Counted from the stretch's first letter, positions 39,919-52,370 are shown. The stretch: DNA of 64,000 nucleotides from Apostichopus japonicus (GCF_037975245.1 NC_092563.1:19360094-19424093); one strand, 5' to 3'. The notes: generated from the sequence alone by a model not told the origin. Translations and numbers: made by a program.

Positions 39919-42900
39919 CACTGAAAACTTAAATTGGTTCACCGACTAACAAAACGTTAGTCCATCTGGTGCCTCTCCCGACTAACATAGCCTTAGTCAG
40001 TTGCTATACCGACTAATTTATTCCTTAGTCAGTTGGATTTCATAGTCGGTCATCTTAGTCCGTCAGCTTAGTCGATCAACAATTTTTTAGTCGGTAAATG
40101 TTTATTAGTCAGTTACATTAGTTGGTGACATTAGTCGGTCTTTACCGACTAATTTATATGAGCCACCGACTAGTTTACAGCAGGTTTTACATTAGTCAGG
40201 ATGGTGCCTCTCCCGACTAACCTTTCTTAGTCGGTATCGACTGACTAGTTGCACTGACTAGATTCACTGAAAGAATTAAACCCGACTAGTTTCACTGACT
40301 AGTATCACTGAAAGAAAAGAGAGCAGAAGAAACACAAATAATGTGTACGTTGGCAGTATTTATTTCTGATAAAACTTCTGATGTCTACAAAAGGCTGACT
40401 TTCGACAGATAGAGAAGAAATCACTGTAAATAAAATCTGAAAATCTGATTTTTTTTTTCCAACAAAGTTAAGACAAGTTAATGGATCAAACATGAATCGC
40501 AAAAGTATAGCACTGCACAATAATGCAAAGTTGAGTCTTGGGCAAGGGTTCCTCATGACTTTCGTTTTAAAGTGGTACCCCAAATCGACACCAGTTAAGT
40601 CTTCACGAACAAAGAGTGTTTCTCTTAACTACAAATGGCCTCCCACTTGTCTTCAGGAAGCCAAAATCTGCACCATTATTGACCTGTGAACAGAAAATAT
40701 GATATACGTGTAAGCACAGATACAGATATATATAGCACATGATAACTCACATTATCATAAACATACATTTACATTAAAATTTTATAACATATTGGGAGGT
40801 ATACATTTAAATCTAGGTCCCTCAAATTATAAGCCAGGAATAGCAGCTTTACCAAATTATTATTTGCTTTGCACAGCATAACACCAAGTTATTTCTCAAA
40901 GCTTAATAATTATGTTAATCATGTTAATAATGATCCCAATAGACCAGGATCCCAGAGGGTTTGGTTAGCTGGGAAGGTAACCAATTGCCTTGTACATCAC
41001 AATGTTCACAGTGCATTCCTGTATATGAAACCAGACGACTGGCAAACCGACTGTGGTGGGTGTGGATGGGAGAGCAATTTTAAAGTCACCTGATAGCTAA
41101 CCTAGATCAATTTTCATGGTAACACATCAAAGTAAGTACAATATGTCAGGTATGGCCCAAGAGCAACAAATGGCCATTGCCAGTAATTATTGGTGGTGGG
41201 GTACCCCTGCCAGTGATCTATAATTGACCCCTCAAGGCTGACCTAGGTCAGCTCATGAGGTAACCACTTGAAACCTACTGGAAAATGTTGGTTAGGGCTT
41301 CAGATACAACTGATGGGCATTGCCAGTAATTTTTATTGGTGGGGTACCCCTGCCAGTAGACCCCCAAAATGCCCATCCCCCATTGACCTAGATGAGCTCA
41401 TGATGTAACCAGTTGAAAACTACTGGAAAATGGTATCACTTCATATGTAAGGGATGGGAATTTCCAGTAATTTATATTGGGGGGGGTACCCCTGCCAGTA
41501 GACCCCCAAAATGCCCATTCCCTCATTGACTTAGGTCAGCTCATGAGATAACCAGTTGAAAAATTACTGGAAAATGATAGGTATCACTTCATATGTAAGG
41601 GATGGGCATTTCCAGTCATTTACATTGGTGGGGTAACCCTGTCAGTAGACCCCCAAAATGCCCATCCCCCATTGACCTAGATTAGCTCATGAGGTAACCA
41701 GTTGAAAAATACTGTAAAATGATTGGCAGGACTCTATATATATGTAAGGGATGGGCATTTCCAGTAATTTATATTAGTGGGGTACCCCTGCCAGTAGACC
41801 CCCAAAAAGCCCCCCCCCCTCATTGATCTAGGTCAGCTCATGATTTAACAAGTTGAAAACTACTGGAAAATTATTGACAGGATTCTATATGTAAGGGATG
41901 GGCGGACTCTGGCAGTGGTGGCCCACCAATATAAAATACTGGAAATGCCCATCCTTACATATGAATTGATACCTATCATTTTCCTGTAGGTTTCAACTGG
42001 TCAAATCATGAGCTCACCTAGGTCAATGAGGGGATGGGCATATTGGGGGTCTACTAGAAGGGGTACCCCACCAATAAAATTTACTGGCAATGCCCATCCC
42101 TTGTATCTGAAGTCCTAACCAAAATTTTCCAGTAGGTTTCAAGTGGTTACCTCATGAGCTGACCTAGGTCAGCCGTGAGGGGTCAATTATAGATCACTGA
42201 CAGGGGTACCCCACCACCAATAATTACTGGCAATGGCCATTTGTTGCTCTTGGGGCCATACCTGACACATTGTTCTTACTTTGATGTGGTTACCATGAAA
42301 GCTGCTCTAGGTTAGCTATTAGGTGACTTTAAAATTGCTCTCCCAGCCACATCCACCACATTCGGTTTGCCAGTCATCAGGTTTCATATACAGGAATGCA
42401 TTGTGAACATTGTGATGTACCAGGCAATTGGTTACCTTTCCAGCTAACCAAACCCTCTGGACTCCCGCTCTACAGATCAGTGAAATTTTGACCAAACTTA
42501 TGAAGCTTGCACGTAAATGATATACTAGACTGGTTTTTTTTTAAAACAGGTTATGAAAAGTATCTTAAATATCATTAAACAGTTGGGTACAATAGTTAAA
42601 CTCACTCTTCCATCTTTTTTCTCTATGGTACTTGTTCCTTTGCTTTTTGGACTCTTGGATAAACTCTTTTGTTCTGCGAAGGGTACCAATATATCATCTT
42701 AAAACATGTCTTTAAGCCATATATAACAGTTCTCCTCTTCTGTTGTTGCCTCCACACTGGTGTCGTACATCACAGGAAAGCTCACCCTTGACTTAGATAT
42801 TTGGCTTTTCAATTCCTGCTGGAAGAAAGAAACAGCAAAGTATTCATCATTTGAAAAAAAATATATATAAAGTTGTCACCACAAAGTTATGTGAGATTTG

Positions 42901-44704
42901 CTTCCACTATAGTCTCAAAAAACAATCCCAAAGTTTGAAGCAGACTGTATAAAGCTGAAAATTTGAACGAGAGTGTCATCACCATTGCAACCAGAATCAA
43001 ATGCCCAGAATACACAGATAATAAAACATGGGCTAAATCTTTGTTTGTTTTTATGATCTTTAAAAATATAAAATTTTAGAAACAGAAATGCACTGAGCCA
43101 ACTTATTTATAGGCCTAATCGTTTTTAGTTGTTATTTTGCTTGCTCACATAACAAGCCTGTTTAGACCTAGGCTAGAGGAGAATCAGTACTTTGTTACAC
43201 TAAGTTTGTCTTCGGTCGTTTTGATATAGTCTACTAGTAGTACTAAAGTATATAATGGACCGGCGAAGACTAGAGAATACCCAGAGTTTTAGCAACTGCG
43301 TTAAACTGTATCATCTGATCTATTATTTACGCCAATGAGTTTCATTCAATCTAGGATCAAAAAGAGAAAACTAATTAATCTTAACCTTTAAACTTTGCTA
43401 CTAAACAGATATGCTTGAATTACAAATAAATGTCAAAAAACATCATAATCTAAGAATCGATGCATATTACATATACATAAACAGAATAATTTGAATTCGC
43501 GCAAGTGAACCCTGCACTACATTGGACAGAAAAAAAAACGTGCAATTAGACCAAACTAAACATACTCAATTTTCCGTTACTTCTACATAAAATATCAATG
43601 CAAATACAACAACTTACTCTTTTGGCAGTATACTAAAAGCACATGTTATAATAACTTCAGACTATCAAGCTTTCCTGAGAAAAAACGGTTAATACTTCTT
43701 ACAGTAAGCAAGTCGACCGTGAAGGAATGTCGCAATTGTTTCCTGGGCGTGACCGGAAATTAAATACTAAAAAATGATAAATGAAAAGGTTAAATAGAAC
43801 TGAAGCGTGCATCCTGACTGCTCGCAACATATAATACCGTTGACTAGCCAACATAATTTGTTCAGCCTACTGTGACTGTACGTTTGAAGGTCTAGCCTTG
43901 CTTATTCAATATCACAAAGCCTACCCATTTAGATTCACATGGGAAATTACAGGAAATCTTTACCAAATGAGTGTAGACTTCAAATAAACTATTGAGCCTT
44001 ATGGTTCCTGCATTTGTTTGGGAATAAATAAGAAGATTATGTGCCACTGTTCAATCTAGCCCAATACACACATAACACACTGTTAATTGGTGTTTAGGAT
44101 GCACACTTTAGTGTTGAGAATGCACTGCAGTACCCAGTAGAAGCCCATAGGCTACTCACTGTCATTGCACTTGTGTATGCGAAACGCCAACGTGACAACG
44201 GTAGCGTTACACTAACAATAATACAGTACTAGTGCCAGTGGCCTAACAATTAACTTTAATTTTACCTTCAAATTAAAGGAATAACAGGTAGGCCGATGAT
44301 GCAGTTAATACTTCCATTCTTCTAAAGCCCTTCTTGGGTGATTTACGGTTGAAAGTTGCTTAGAGTGATCGTATGAAACTATGCCAAGCCCAGCAAGCTG
44401 CCGTTGCCTCTCGGTTTCCAAATTGAAGTGAATCGAATTGGGTTAAAATACATTAGTCTGTCGACACCGACTAAGCTACGATTATGGCGTAAATCGGGTG
44501 TCCGTATCGTTCTTAGTCCATGGGTTAAAATACCTTAGTCCGTCGCCACCGACTAAGCTGCGATTATATTTTCCTTAGTCAGTGTAAACTAACTAAGAAG
44601 CAGCGATGAAACGAAGATTTTTGCTAGTCCGTGTGCATTGACTAACGTTACAGACTAATTTAACGTTAGTCCGTGGCAATATTGACTAGTTTATTTTTTC
44701 AGTG
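39919..44704. mobile_element. CACTA-like DNA transposon, 4.8 kb, TA duplication
   Basis: Ends are CACTGAAAA and TTTTCAGTG with TA on both sides (39917-39918 and 44705-44706). The left palindrome arm shows the unoccupied site. Both terminal regions are packed with CCGACTAA/TTAGTCGGT motifs in both orientations (39945-40270 and 44450-44690), like subterminal binding motifs of CACTA elements. On the minus strand 42837-42690 reads SRVSFPVMYDTSVEATTEEE after a good acceptor, and 40686-40600 reads GADFGFLKTSGRPFVVKRN, also after an acceptor, so remnants of a spliced gene are possible. No transposase is identified. Confidence 0.65.
40945..42465. repeat. Inverted repeat and about 148-bp tandem array inside the transposon
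   Basis: About 40952-41330 is the inverse of 42080-42463, both carrying CCAGAGGGTTTGGTTAGCTG. Between them, about 41335-41900 has four tandem units of about 148 bp with landmarks GGGGTACCCCTGCCAGTAGA and ATATGTAAGGGATGGGCATT. The central turn is near 41900-41940. Confidence 0.85.
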
Positions 44705-44789
44705 TAGTCTCATCTAGTATCAACATATATTCCGCTCTGTCCAATGGACATAGAACACTCTGCGCCAAGATAGACGCCAACCTACTCTA

Positions 44790-44904
<115 letters not shown>

Positions 44905-45149
44905 TTGAACTACCCAAAGTGGTCAAAATAAGCAGAATTTCAATGAAATAATATTTGTCTCAAAGTAAAAACGTTAAACCTTAAGGTCTGCAGTTTGTAA
45001 ACCATTATTTGGTCAGTTCAGTACTTGCACAGAACAGTAGGTTGAACAATAGCATTTCAAGGTTGATGAAATCAGTTTCTGTGCAACAAGGTTAACCAAT
45101 ACAAAGGAGAAGAGTAAAAGAAAGAATTCACACAATGATAAAATCTCTT

Positions 45150-45830
45150 ACCAAATCTTTAGGATTAAATTTAATTCGTTCATGGACGTATCTATGGACA
45201 GAGTACAGAAATAAATCACACCAGTCATGTGAAGTTGAAGCAGCACTTGATAAAACTATTCATAGTCTTTCTTCAAGGTGATACTGTCTTCATTTCCGTT
45301 AAAAAGTGCACTGTACTGCCATCTGGTAAAGCATTTGCGCATGTAATTGGACACTTGACCTCAATAAGTCCAGTCCCACAACTTGTACATGAGATAAAAC
45401 ACCATCAAGACTTCCCCAATCTACTCTTTTGGGGGAATACAAATAAACCACAGCCATTTCACCTTTGTAGTTGGATGACCTCAATCGTTCATTACTCTGA
45501 CATAGCAAGCTTTTGCATCCTTGTCCTTCCCTGCCATATTTCAGGGCTGTCAAATGCTGAGGTGGGGTTTGTGTAACCCATTATTTGCTTCACTAGGGTT
45601 GTTGTGCCCATATTGGGATCCTCTCTTGATCCTAACTTGAGAAGCTGAATAAAGTGCGATCGCCTTGAGAAAATTAGAGTCAATGTGTGTGAACATGTCT
45701 CTACTAGCTCACAAAGACTTGGAGGGTCTGCATCTTCCGTTTCATCTGTTACAACATTGTCAAGGGTGTGACTAAAACGAATGACAATTGCGTTACACAT
45801 AACGAATGACAATATGTTGTACACACTAAA
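45150..45830 (-). pseudogene. Decayed YqaJ-type nuclease gene
   Basis: Minus-strand reading passes through several frames: LVKQIMGYTNPTS, then LKYGREGQG, then GCGLFVFPQKSRLG and SLDG, then CTSCGTGLIEVKCP, then ITLKKDYE and FYQVLLQLHMTGV. The order GLFV-P...DG...EVKCP...LKK..YYQVQ.QL..TG is that of the YqaJ family (lambda-exonuclease fold, restriction-type D...ExK site). The E-V-K part is present. At least three frame breaks and stops show it is dead. The N-terminal part (DNVVTDETEDADPPS, 45770-45600) is unplaced. Such genes occur in invertebrate mobile elements. The host element here is not identified. Confidence 0.6.
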
Positions 45831-45841
45831 AAAATGCGTTG

Positions 45842-46612
45842 ACTAAAACGAATGACAGTAATGACAGCACAGACATTTGCTTCAACCGGATATCACAGTT
45901 CAGACTTCGTGGGTATAGAAAGTACGGACAAGATATAGAGCACCTTAAAGTAAGCAAAATTGTAAGTCTGATTTTAAAAAGTAAAATTTAAAGTCATTTT
46001 TCCGATATTAATTGTTAGAAACTAACAATACTATAATCTTTAAACGGCTTCAGTTATCTTTCTATATAAATCTACAGAGGTAAAAAGCACAGCACTCAAG
46101 CGCATTCTCACACAAAAACTTTCCCTGTGGTTTCTATCCGTAAATTACACCAAAACCCTGCAACCACGTAACATGCGACTTTCTTCAAATTATTTTTGCG
46201 CAGAAGACCAATATTTACTCCACTCCGTTAATCTTTCTATATCTCCACTCAACACTGTCCTTCGTTGTCATTCGTTGTCATTCGCTGTCATTCGCAAATG
46301 ATAATTAACCCTGTACAAAGTCAATTGTCATTCGGTCATTCGAACCACGCAACCACGTAACATGCGACTTTCTTCAAATTATTTTTGCGCAGAAAACCAA
46401 TAACCGCATTTACTCCACTCCGTTAATCATTCTATCTCCACTCAACACTGTCCTTCGTTGTCATTCGTTGTCATTCGCTGTCATTCGCTGTCATTCGCTG
46501 TCATTCGCTGTCATTCGCTGTCATTCGCTGTCATTCGCTGTCATTCGCAAATGATAATTAACCCTGTACAAAGTCAATTGTCATTCGGTCATTCGCTGTC
46601 ATTCGTTTTAGT
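45842..46612. mobile_element. MITE-like element with internal TGTCATTCGC minisatellite
   Basis: Ends ACTAAAACGAATGACAG (45842-45858) and its exact inverse (46596-46612) bound about 770 bp. The same terminal motif also occurs at 45771, so an outer or older boundary is possible. About 46159-46345 and 46346-46590 are tandem copies. The first has 3 and the second 9 units of the 10-bp TCATTCGCTG repeat. Confidence 0.65.
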
Positions 46613-46924
46613 TTGTCCCCATTGTCAACAATAGAGTCACTATCAGGCAAACTTGGCTGGAAGTTACTATGTGTTGATATCTACTGCAAGAAACATGCAG
46701 TACGACACTAAGGAAAGATGACATCTCCTAAATACTCTCCAGTGGTGGATTTGTGCGAAGAGGCCAATGGTTGAAATAACTGCTTGGCAGGATGGGTTAA
46801 TTCACTCTCTGAGGCTCTGTAAAGTTTGAGAAAGAAAGACACATATGTCAACATTGCTTTGCTGTTTCTCTTTATGGAGTACTACTGTAAGAACGATCAT
46901 ACACATCATGAAATATGTGCAGTA

Positions 46925-47760
46925 TTTTTCATAACCTATAGGCTTTCTATGTCGTTACTTTGCACCCCATGCTCTGGAAATTTCATGGGGATGTTAAGTA
47001 CTTTCACCTCTGAAGTGTAAGAAGAAGGGGGGGGGCCTGACGTTTCGATCCTAGCATGATCTTCTTCAGAGCCTCTGAAAAGAAACCTATGGAAAGTGCG
47101 TCCGGAAGGCACATGGTCACTGTGTTCATCCCAGTTGTATAGTACAACATTACTTAACAACCATTCAATATGGCATAGCGCCCTTATTTTCCTGTCTCAC
47201 AGTTGTGACTTTTAGTTTTTATCAAGGCCTGAAATGTTTTCAGGGGTTGGTGTGAAAGTTACATGGCACACACTTTGTTAATGAATGTTCCCACAGACTC
47301 GATCAAAACTTATCCCTCCCTTTAAAATTAATTTCAAATCCTACTTACTTACTGATTATATTAAAATAATTTTTGATATTGCCATCTAGCCATACGTTTC
47401 CCCTTTTTGTTTAATGTTTGTTCCGTTATTATATTAAAACGTATCGTTCTTTTCCAGTCATGATGTTTTCATTTTCTCTGTAAAGGGGATTCACATTCCA
47501 CAAGCTATTTGCAGCTTCCTTGTGTAATCCCCTTAACCATTCATCATGTTTTAAGTCTATTGTATGAACATATCACTGTAAATTCTTTGAACATTGTTGG
47601 TTGAATTGAAGTTGAATTGAATTGTCGATGACCTCTGTGTCTAATTCTAAGCACTAAGGAAGTTTCTCCGACATACTGTTTTGTGCAGTTTAAACAATCA
47701 TGTATAACATAAATAACCTCTGCGGTCGTACAACTAGCGTCCCCTCTTACAAAGTTAAAC
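46925..47760 (-). mobile_element. Penelope-like element 3' part, split by a LINE end
   Basis: On the minus strand 47755-47640 reads TAEVIYVIHDCLNCTKQYVG followed by ETSLVLRIRHRGHR, the GIY-YIG core. The element's end with the hammerhead-like fold CTGAAGA...GGATCGAAAC is at 47069-47042. Between them is a plus-strand LINE 3' end (47265-47630). No intact frame remains. Confidence 0.55.
47265..47630 (+). mobile_element. LINE 3' end, severely truncated
   Basis: A frame reading TRSKLIPPFKINFKSYLLTD resembles the last residues of a CR1/Jockey-type ORF2. An untranslated region follows, ending in short TTGAA repeats. There are no RT motifs. Confidence 0.45.
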
Positions 47761-48389
47761 TGTTAGGCTGTACTGGAGCTTTGGAAGCCCAGGGCTAGTG
47801 AAGCTGGCAAACAGACCGCTGAAAAATTAACACCATTTACTTCGAATAGGCCACGGAAGGTCATGCAGTTGCACAACCAATCGAACACTCCAAGGACGCA
47901 AAGGCAGGTATCGCGAAAAAAATGTCCAACACTGTCCAACACTGTAGGTAGCATACGCTCATTAAAAGCCCCATTGACTTACACACTAAATTACAAAAGC
48001 AACGTGGTCCCTAAGTTGAGATAGAAGTTCTCACTAGCTAAAACCCCTACTGGATAGCTGACAAGCTGACCTTTCATGGCACCATCAATTTTCCGTATCA
48101 TGACCGTGCAGATTGTTTGCTATCAGAGTCTGAAGTTTTCGTCACTTGTAAACAAACCTCTTCACTCAGTAGTAAGCAATTTTCGTACGCTGCTCCTGGG
48201 AGGCCTAAAGGGGTCTAAATTTGCCTCAACTTTTGCCGACCCGATTTTTACAACCACATGTACTCCATTCATGTTCTTTAACATGCAAGCCACAAAAACC
48301 AGATCTTTTGTGAATCGTGGGCTGTTTCGTACCTGAATTATTGCCATTAATGGCGGAACACCATACTTCCACCATATATACCATACATT

Positions 48390-48613
48390 AGGAGTGTTAT
48401 CTCAGTGGTTAATGCCGGTGCCTTCCAATCATAAGGTTCCCGGTTCGAGTCACTCCAAAATAAATGTTTGTCGTCCAGTTACAGAGTTGTGGACAATTGA
48501 CAATTCATAATTATGGACGTTGAATATGAATGTAAGAGACTGACTTCGGTCAGCTTGCGGCTTGATAAGCCAATGAGTTCCTACTTGCAGGAGAATCTTA
48601 TAATACATACATG
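48390..48613 (+). mobile_element. tRNA-derived SINE, family 1, tail interrupted
   Basis: A box ATCTCAGTGGTTAATGCCGG and B box CCGGTTCGAGTCAC, then GGACGTTGAATATGAATG, ACTTCGGTCAGCTTGCGGC and the (TACA)n tail. The tail is split by the element at 48618-50027 and continues at 50028 (TACATAC). Confidence 0.8.
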
Positions 48614-48617
48614 TACA

Positions 48618-50027
48618 TGTTCCGCGCAATTTACCGATCTGCGCTATCTTAAGATTGCGCTGCGCGTTCTTAGGATCCTATAATTGCGCACCGATCTTAA
48701 GATTGCGCAAGGCCCGTCTTGCGCGTTTTATCGATACTGCGCTATCTTGCGATCGTAGCTGTATGGAGTATCTGAATCAAGTGATGGTGTCGGTACCTCA
48801 TTAATTTTCTGCAACACTCAACTGACGTCATCATTAATCCTATGGGATGCCAAGGTGAAGATAATTCACGTCAGTTCGTAGGTATAATAAGTACTTAAAG
48901 GGACGGCTATACTGAGGCAGGTTTTTGTTCTAAATTTTTTTCTTTATTTCGCAATAAAATTGGTATAGCCTACAAAAAGAGTACTAAAACATCAGTTTTC
49001 ATTGGGCATGTAGATTTCCTTTATGATGGAGATCAATTTTGTCTCATTTCATGCATGTTCTAAAAATTATTCATAGTTGTTCAGGTTGAACTGTGACACT
49101 TCTAAAGGACATCACTAAAAGAGATCAGCAACCAGTCTCCCTTTTCAGTCGGATTTCATCATTCTTATTAATCGATGTCCTCTCTGTTTAAGGATCTATT
49201 AAAACAAATCCTGTCAATAATTCGAGTTTAAGAAATTCATGTAATAAAAATAAATCCTGTCAACTGTGTTAATAGGTTCTTCATTTACAACACAACACAT
49301 AAAAACTAAAAACATTGGAATTCTCAATGCAATGGCTAGCAACATTTATACAATATATAGATAATTTCAAGTTTACAGGATCATACAATGTATGATATTC
49401 GTCACCAAACTGATTCACGCATATAAGGACTGAATAGCCTAATGTTAGGCCTAGTTTTGGCACTCAGCACTGGTATATAGCGTGTGCCGATCGTAGCTGA
49501 TAATGTCGTCTAGCAGAAAAGCTTTCTCTTGTTGCAATTTACTTTCACATTGCGAAAAGAACAGTAAATTGCAGAAACCAAAGTCAACAAATGATGGATG
49601 GAAGCTTTAACTTTGTTTTATTTCCAGTATTTGCAATTCACATTTCGGTTTTCTTAAAATAAAAAATAGTACCGTAATTCGGTCGGAAAAGACCGATTTT
49701 GGTACTAAACCATTTATCGCGATTTTCGCGAACGTTTAAACGAACGAAAAACCGGCCGTTTAAACGTTTAGGTCTTTAAACGAAAACTCACAGCCCTATA
49801 TTGGCTACCCATATTTATTCATTTTGTGTTGCGTAGAATTTGGTGTGTTTGATATAAAGAAAAACTTGGCCCCTCCTCCCATGTTCTTTCCCGTATAGGC
49901 CTACAGTTAACACTAGCAGCTTGCTATTAACAGCTTGCGCAATCTTAAGATCGGTGCGCAATTATAGGATCCTAAGAACGCGCAGCGCAATCTTAAGATA
50001 GCGCAGATCGGTAAATTGCGCGGAACA
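48618..50027. mobile_element. DNA transposon with near-perfect ~94-bp terminal inverted repeats
   Basis: The 1410-bp element has first and last ~94 bp that I read as identical inverse copies, starting TGTTCCGCGCAATTTACC. Each repeat contains the 16-mer ATCTTAAGATTGCGCT and its variants. TACA lies on each side (48614-48617, 50028-50031), though the target is a TACA tract. The interior has only short ORFs, so it is non-autonomous. Superfamily unknown. Confidence 0.85.
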
Positions 50028-50209
50028 TACATACTTTCGCACGGGCCATGTTGTCGCTGCAGTAGATAGCGTCGAGAAAAGGTTTCTACCTACCAACCGA
50101 GAGGGGGCGCTTTTCCGCATGAGTCAAGTGATCGTGTTACAGTTTTTGACGAGAGTGACTTATATTTCCGAAGGTAAATTCTCTTTGGTGTAAGCTATCT
50201 ATCTATCTA

Positions 50210-50253
<44 letters not shown>

Positions 50254-50254
<1 letters not shown>

Positions 50255-51290
50255 TGAAAACACCACAGACTTTAACTTATACATCTATTTACCAAAATTG
50301 ATACAAAAAGAACGACATGTTTCGAAAGTAGCGACTTTCATCATCAGGTTACAAACGCAAAATGAACGAGTAATAGCAGATAAATGTACACTAGCAATAA
50401 CACACAAGGAAAAGTAGATTAACTCAACAAAGATAACACTGGACAGTCAAGCTGCTTGTTGAGATTAGGTTTATCCCAATTGATGTGTAGACTTTCTTTG
50501 TTCCTAAGCTGGAGTTTAGTGGGAGCGGAGTCGATAATTTTGAATGAGTTGTTGTCACATAGCCGCTTACAGTTGGGAAATTTAGCTAAGTGTTTGTAAA
50601 TATGTGAATTCTTATCGGTTTTTAAATGCTCAGAAATCCGTGTAGAAAGGTGCCTATGGGTTTCCCCTATATAACAAGCATTACAGCTTGTGCAGATGAA
50701 TTTATAGACCACACGAGATTTAAGGTATGATGGAATCATGTCTTTTACTACACACATATTTCGAACTTTAAATGCGATAAACACTAATTTTACATCAATG
50801 TCTGTACAATGCGATTTGATCAACTGTCTAACTTTGTTTTGAACATGACCAGAGAAATTACCAATGTACGGGAGCTTGTAAAATCTGGTATTGTGAGAAA
50901 CCGGGTCAATGATATTTTTCGGTGACACCTTGTTTTGTAAATACGATTTCACAACTTTGTCAATTAAGTGAGAGGGGAACTGATTTTTGCCGAGTGTGGA
51001 TATAAGTCCTTTTAGGTCTAGGTCAAATCCTTTCCAAGAGTTGTTGACCTTGTACATTCTATCCACTAACGTTTTAATGAGACCAATTTTGTAAGAATAC
51101 GGAATGAAACTGAAAAAATTGGTTAGTAACCCTGAGTACGTAGGTTTATGATAAACGGAAGTGTTGCAATGACCAGTGTTGCTGACAAGCACATCCAAAA
51201 ATGGTAAAGATATCTGGTCCGTAACTGGGTTGCTTTTGGTGAGCAAGTGTGTTTGTAACATGCTTGTTAAGATCAATCAATTTCTACTCT
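50254..51290 (-). mobile_element. Penelope-like element, RT C-terminus plus GIY-YIG, open frame
   Basis: A 285-codon open frame (51276-50419, minus) starts inside the RT thumb (LPFLDVLVSNTGHCNTSVYH, KPTYSGLLTNFFSFIP). It ends with GIY-YIG: VVYKFICTSCNACYIGETHR, ISEHLKTD, CDNNSFKII, NWDKPNLNKQ. The RT catalytic region is absent, so the copy is 5'-truncated. The 3' end carries a hammerhead-like fold (50347-50319) and abuts an ATCT/AT microsatellite (50196-50252). The unbroken frame suggests a fairly young insertion. Confidence 0.85.
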
Positions 51291-51947
51291 GTACTTTGTC
51301 TTGGCAATTCGGCAAGGGGGTAAGGTACGGTTGGTGACAGCTAGGTGGGATGTCACGTTTCTCTTCGCTTGGAGCGAAAGAGAGTGCAGAGGCTCGTAAC
51401 TGGCTCGGCGGTGTGCATTAGCCTTAGCTGAAAGAAATTGTTCAACTGGGCTGGTGTTGTATGGAACGCTTCAGGATTATCATCCTCTGCTTGGAGGATG
51501 GCATCGAAACGGCTGCCACTGACTGACGGGCCCGCAATATCTGGTCTAGTAATAGCGTACTATAACATTATTTTATAGTGTACCATGATGTACAATAGTG
51601 AACATAATTACTATAAAAGAGAAATACTTTAATCGGAAGATTAAAGAAAAACCTTAACAGATACGAGTACTGCGTAAAGTACTCACTGGAATGTGGCCCT
51701 CGGATGATATTGAGTAAGATCGTATGTGAGTGTAACCATGGAAAATCGGCTACCAAAAATGCTCCTCGTGAATTAAATGCCCGTCGACTCGTCGTTATCA
51801 ATATAGTTCAGTAGCAGAATCCTATATCAATCAAAACAACGCTGGAACGTAGAACCACACTCGCTAACAATACTTATATCTCGCCCTTATAACAAACTTA
51901 AATAGGGAATTATACTGTCCAACACATGTAGTATGTTTTGGTAATAG

Positions 51948-52370
51948 CAACGTGCCATTTTTCAACTTTCTCTAATGATGAAGTTCACTTTAGTTGAAAA
52001 TTTAACTCAATTTACATTGAAAGTGCCATTTTGTTGAAAAACATTCAAATACTGGAATTTCGATAACACGTTGAAGAAAACGTATCACAGGCAAAAATTC
52101 TGCCCTGATTGGTAGTTTCGTGCATGCACACGACGTAGACAGACTTTATGGCCCCGTATGCTTGTCATAGAGTTGTGACTGCAATCATTCATTGTACAAC
52201 AAGTGACCTGGAAACTTGAGTCAGCAGTTTGCGTTATAAGCAGAAATCTTAATTTACTACTGCCACAAGATTACCAGGCTACAAGGCTTACAGTATCACA
52301 CCCATACCAGAGCATTGTCCTGCTCATTAGTACGCAATTCACCCATACACTATAATTGAGTCGTTCTAAT
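51948..52370 (+). promoter_or_regulatory. 5' flank of copy 4, duplicate of the copy 1 flank
   Basis: It aligns with about 1290-1670, including TGCCCTGATTGGTAGTTTCG with the inverted CCAAT box at 52108-52112. It marks the left side of the copy 1/copy 4 duplication. Sequence between 51290 and 51948 has no recognised gene. Confidence 0.5.

Larger units (their letters stand above)
38803..44730. repeat. Large palindrome with an insertion in each arm
   Basis: Left arm 38803-38896 plus 39278-39567; right arm 39591-39918 plus 44705-44730. They are inverse copies around a loop of about 23 bp (39568-39590). The left arm has an extra 28-bp tandem duplication (about 39511-39565). A SINE interrupts the left arm and a CACTA-like element the right arm. 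The outer part of each arm carries a hammerhead-like fold (38853-38878, 39864-39889). The matching ORFs on both strands are a by-product of the symmetry. (AT)n tracts flank both ends. A Penelope-type terminal structure is the best guess. Confidence 0.85.
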
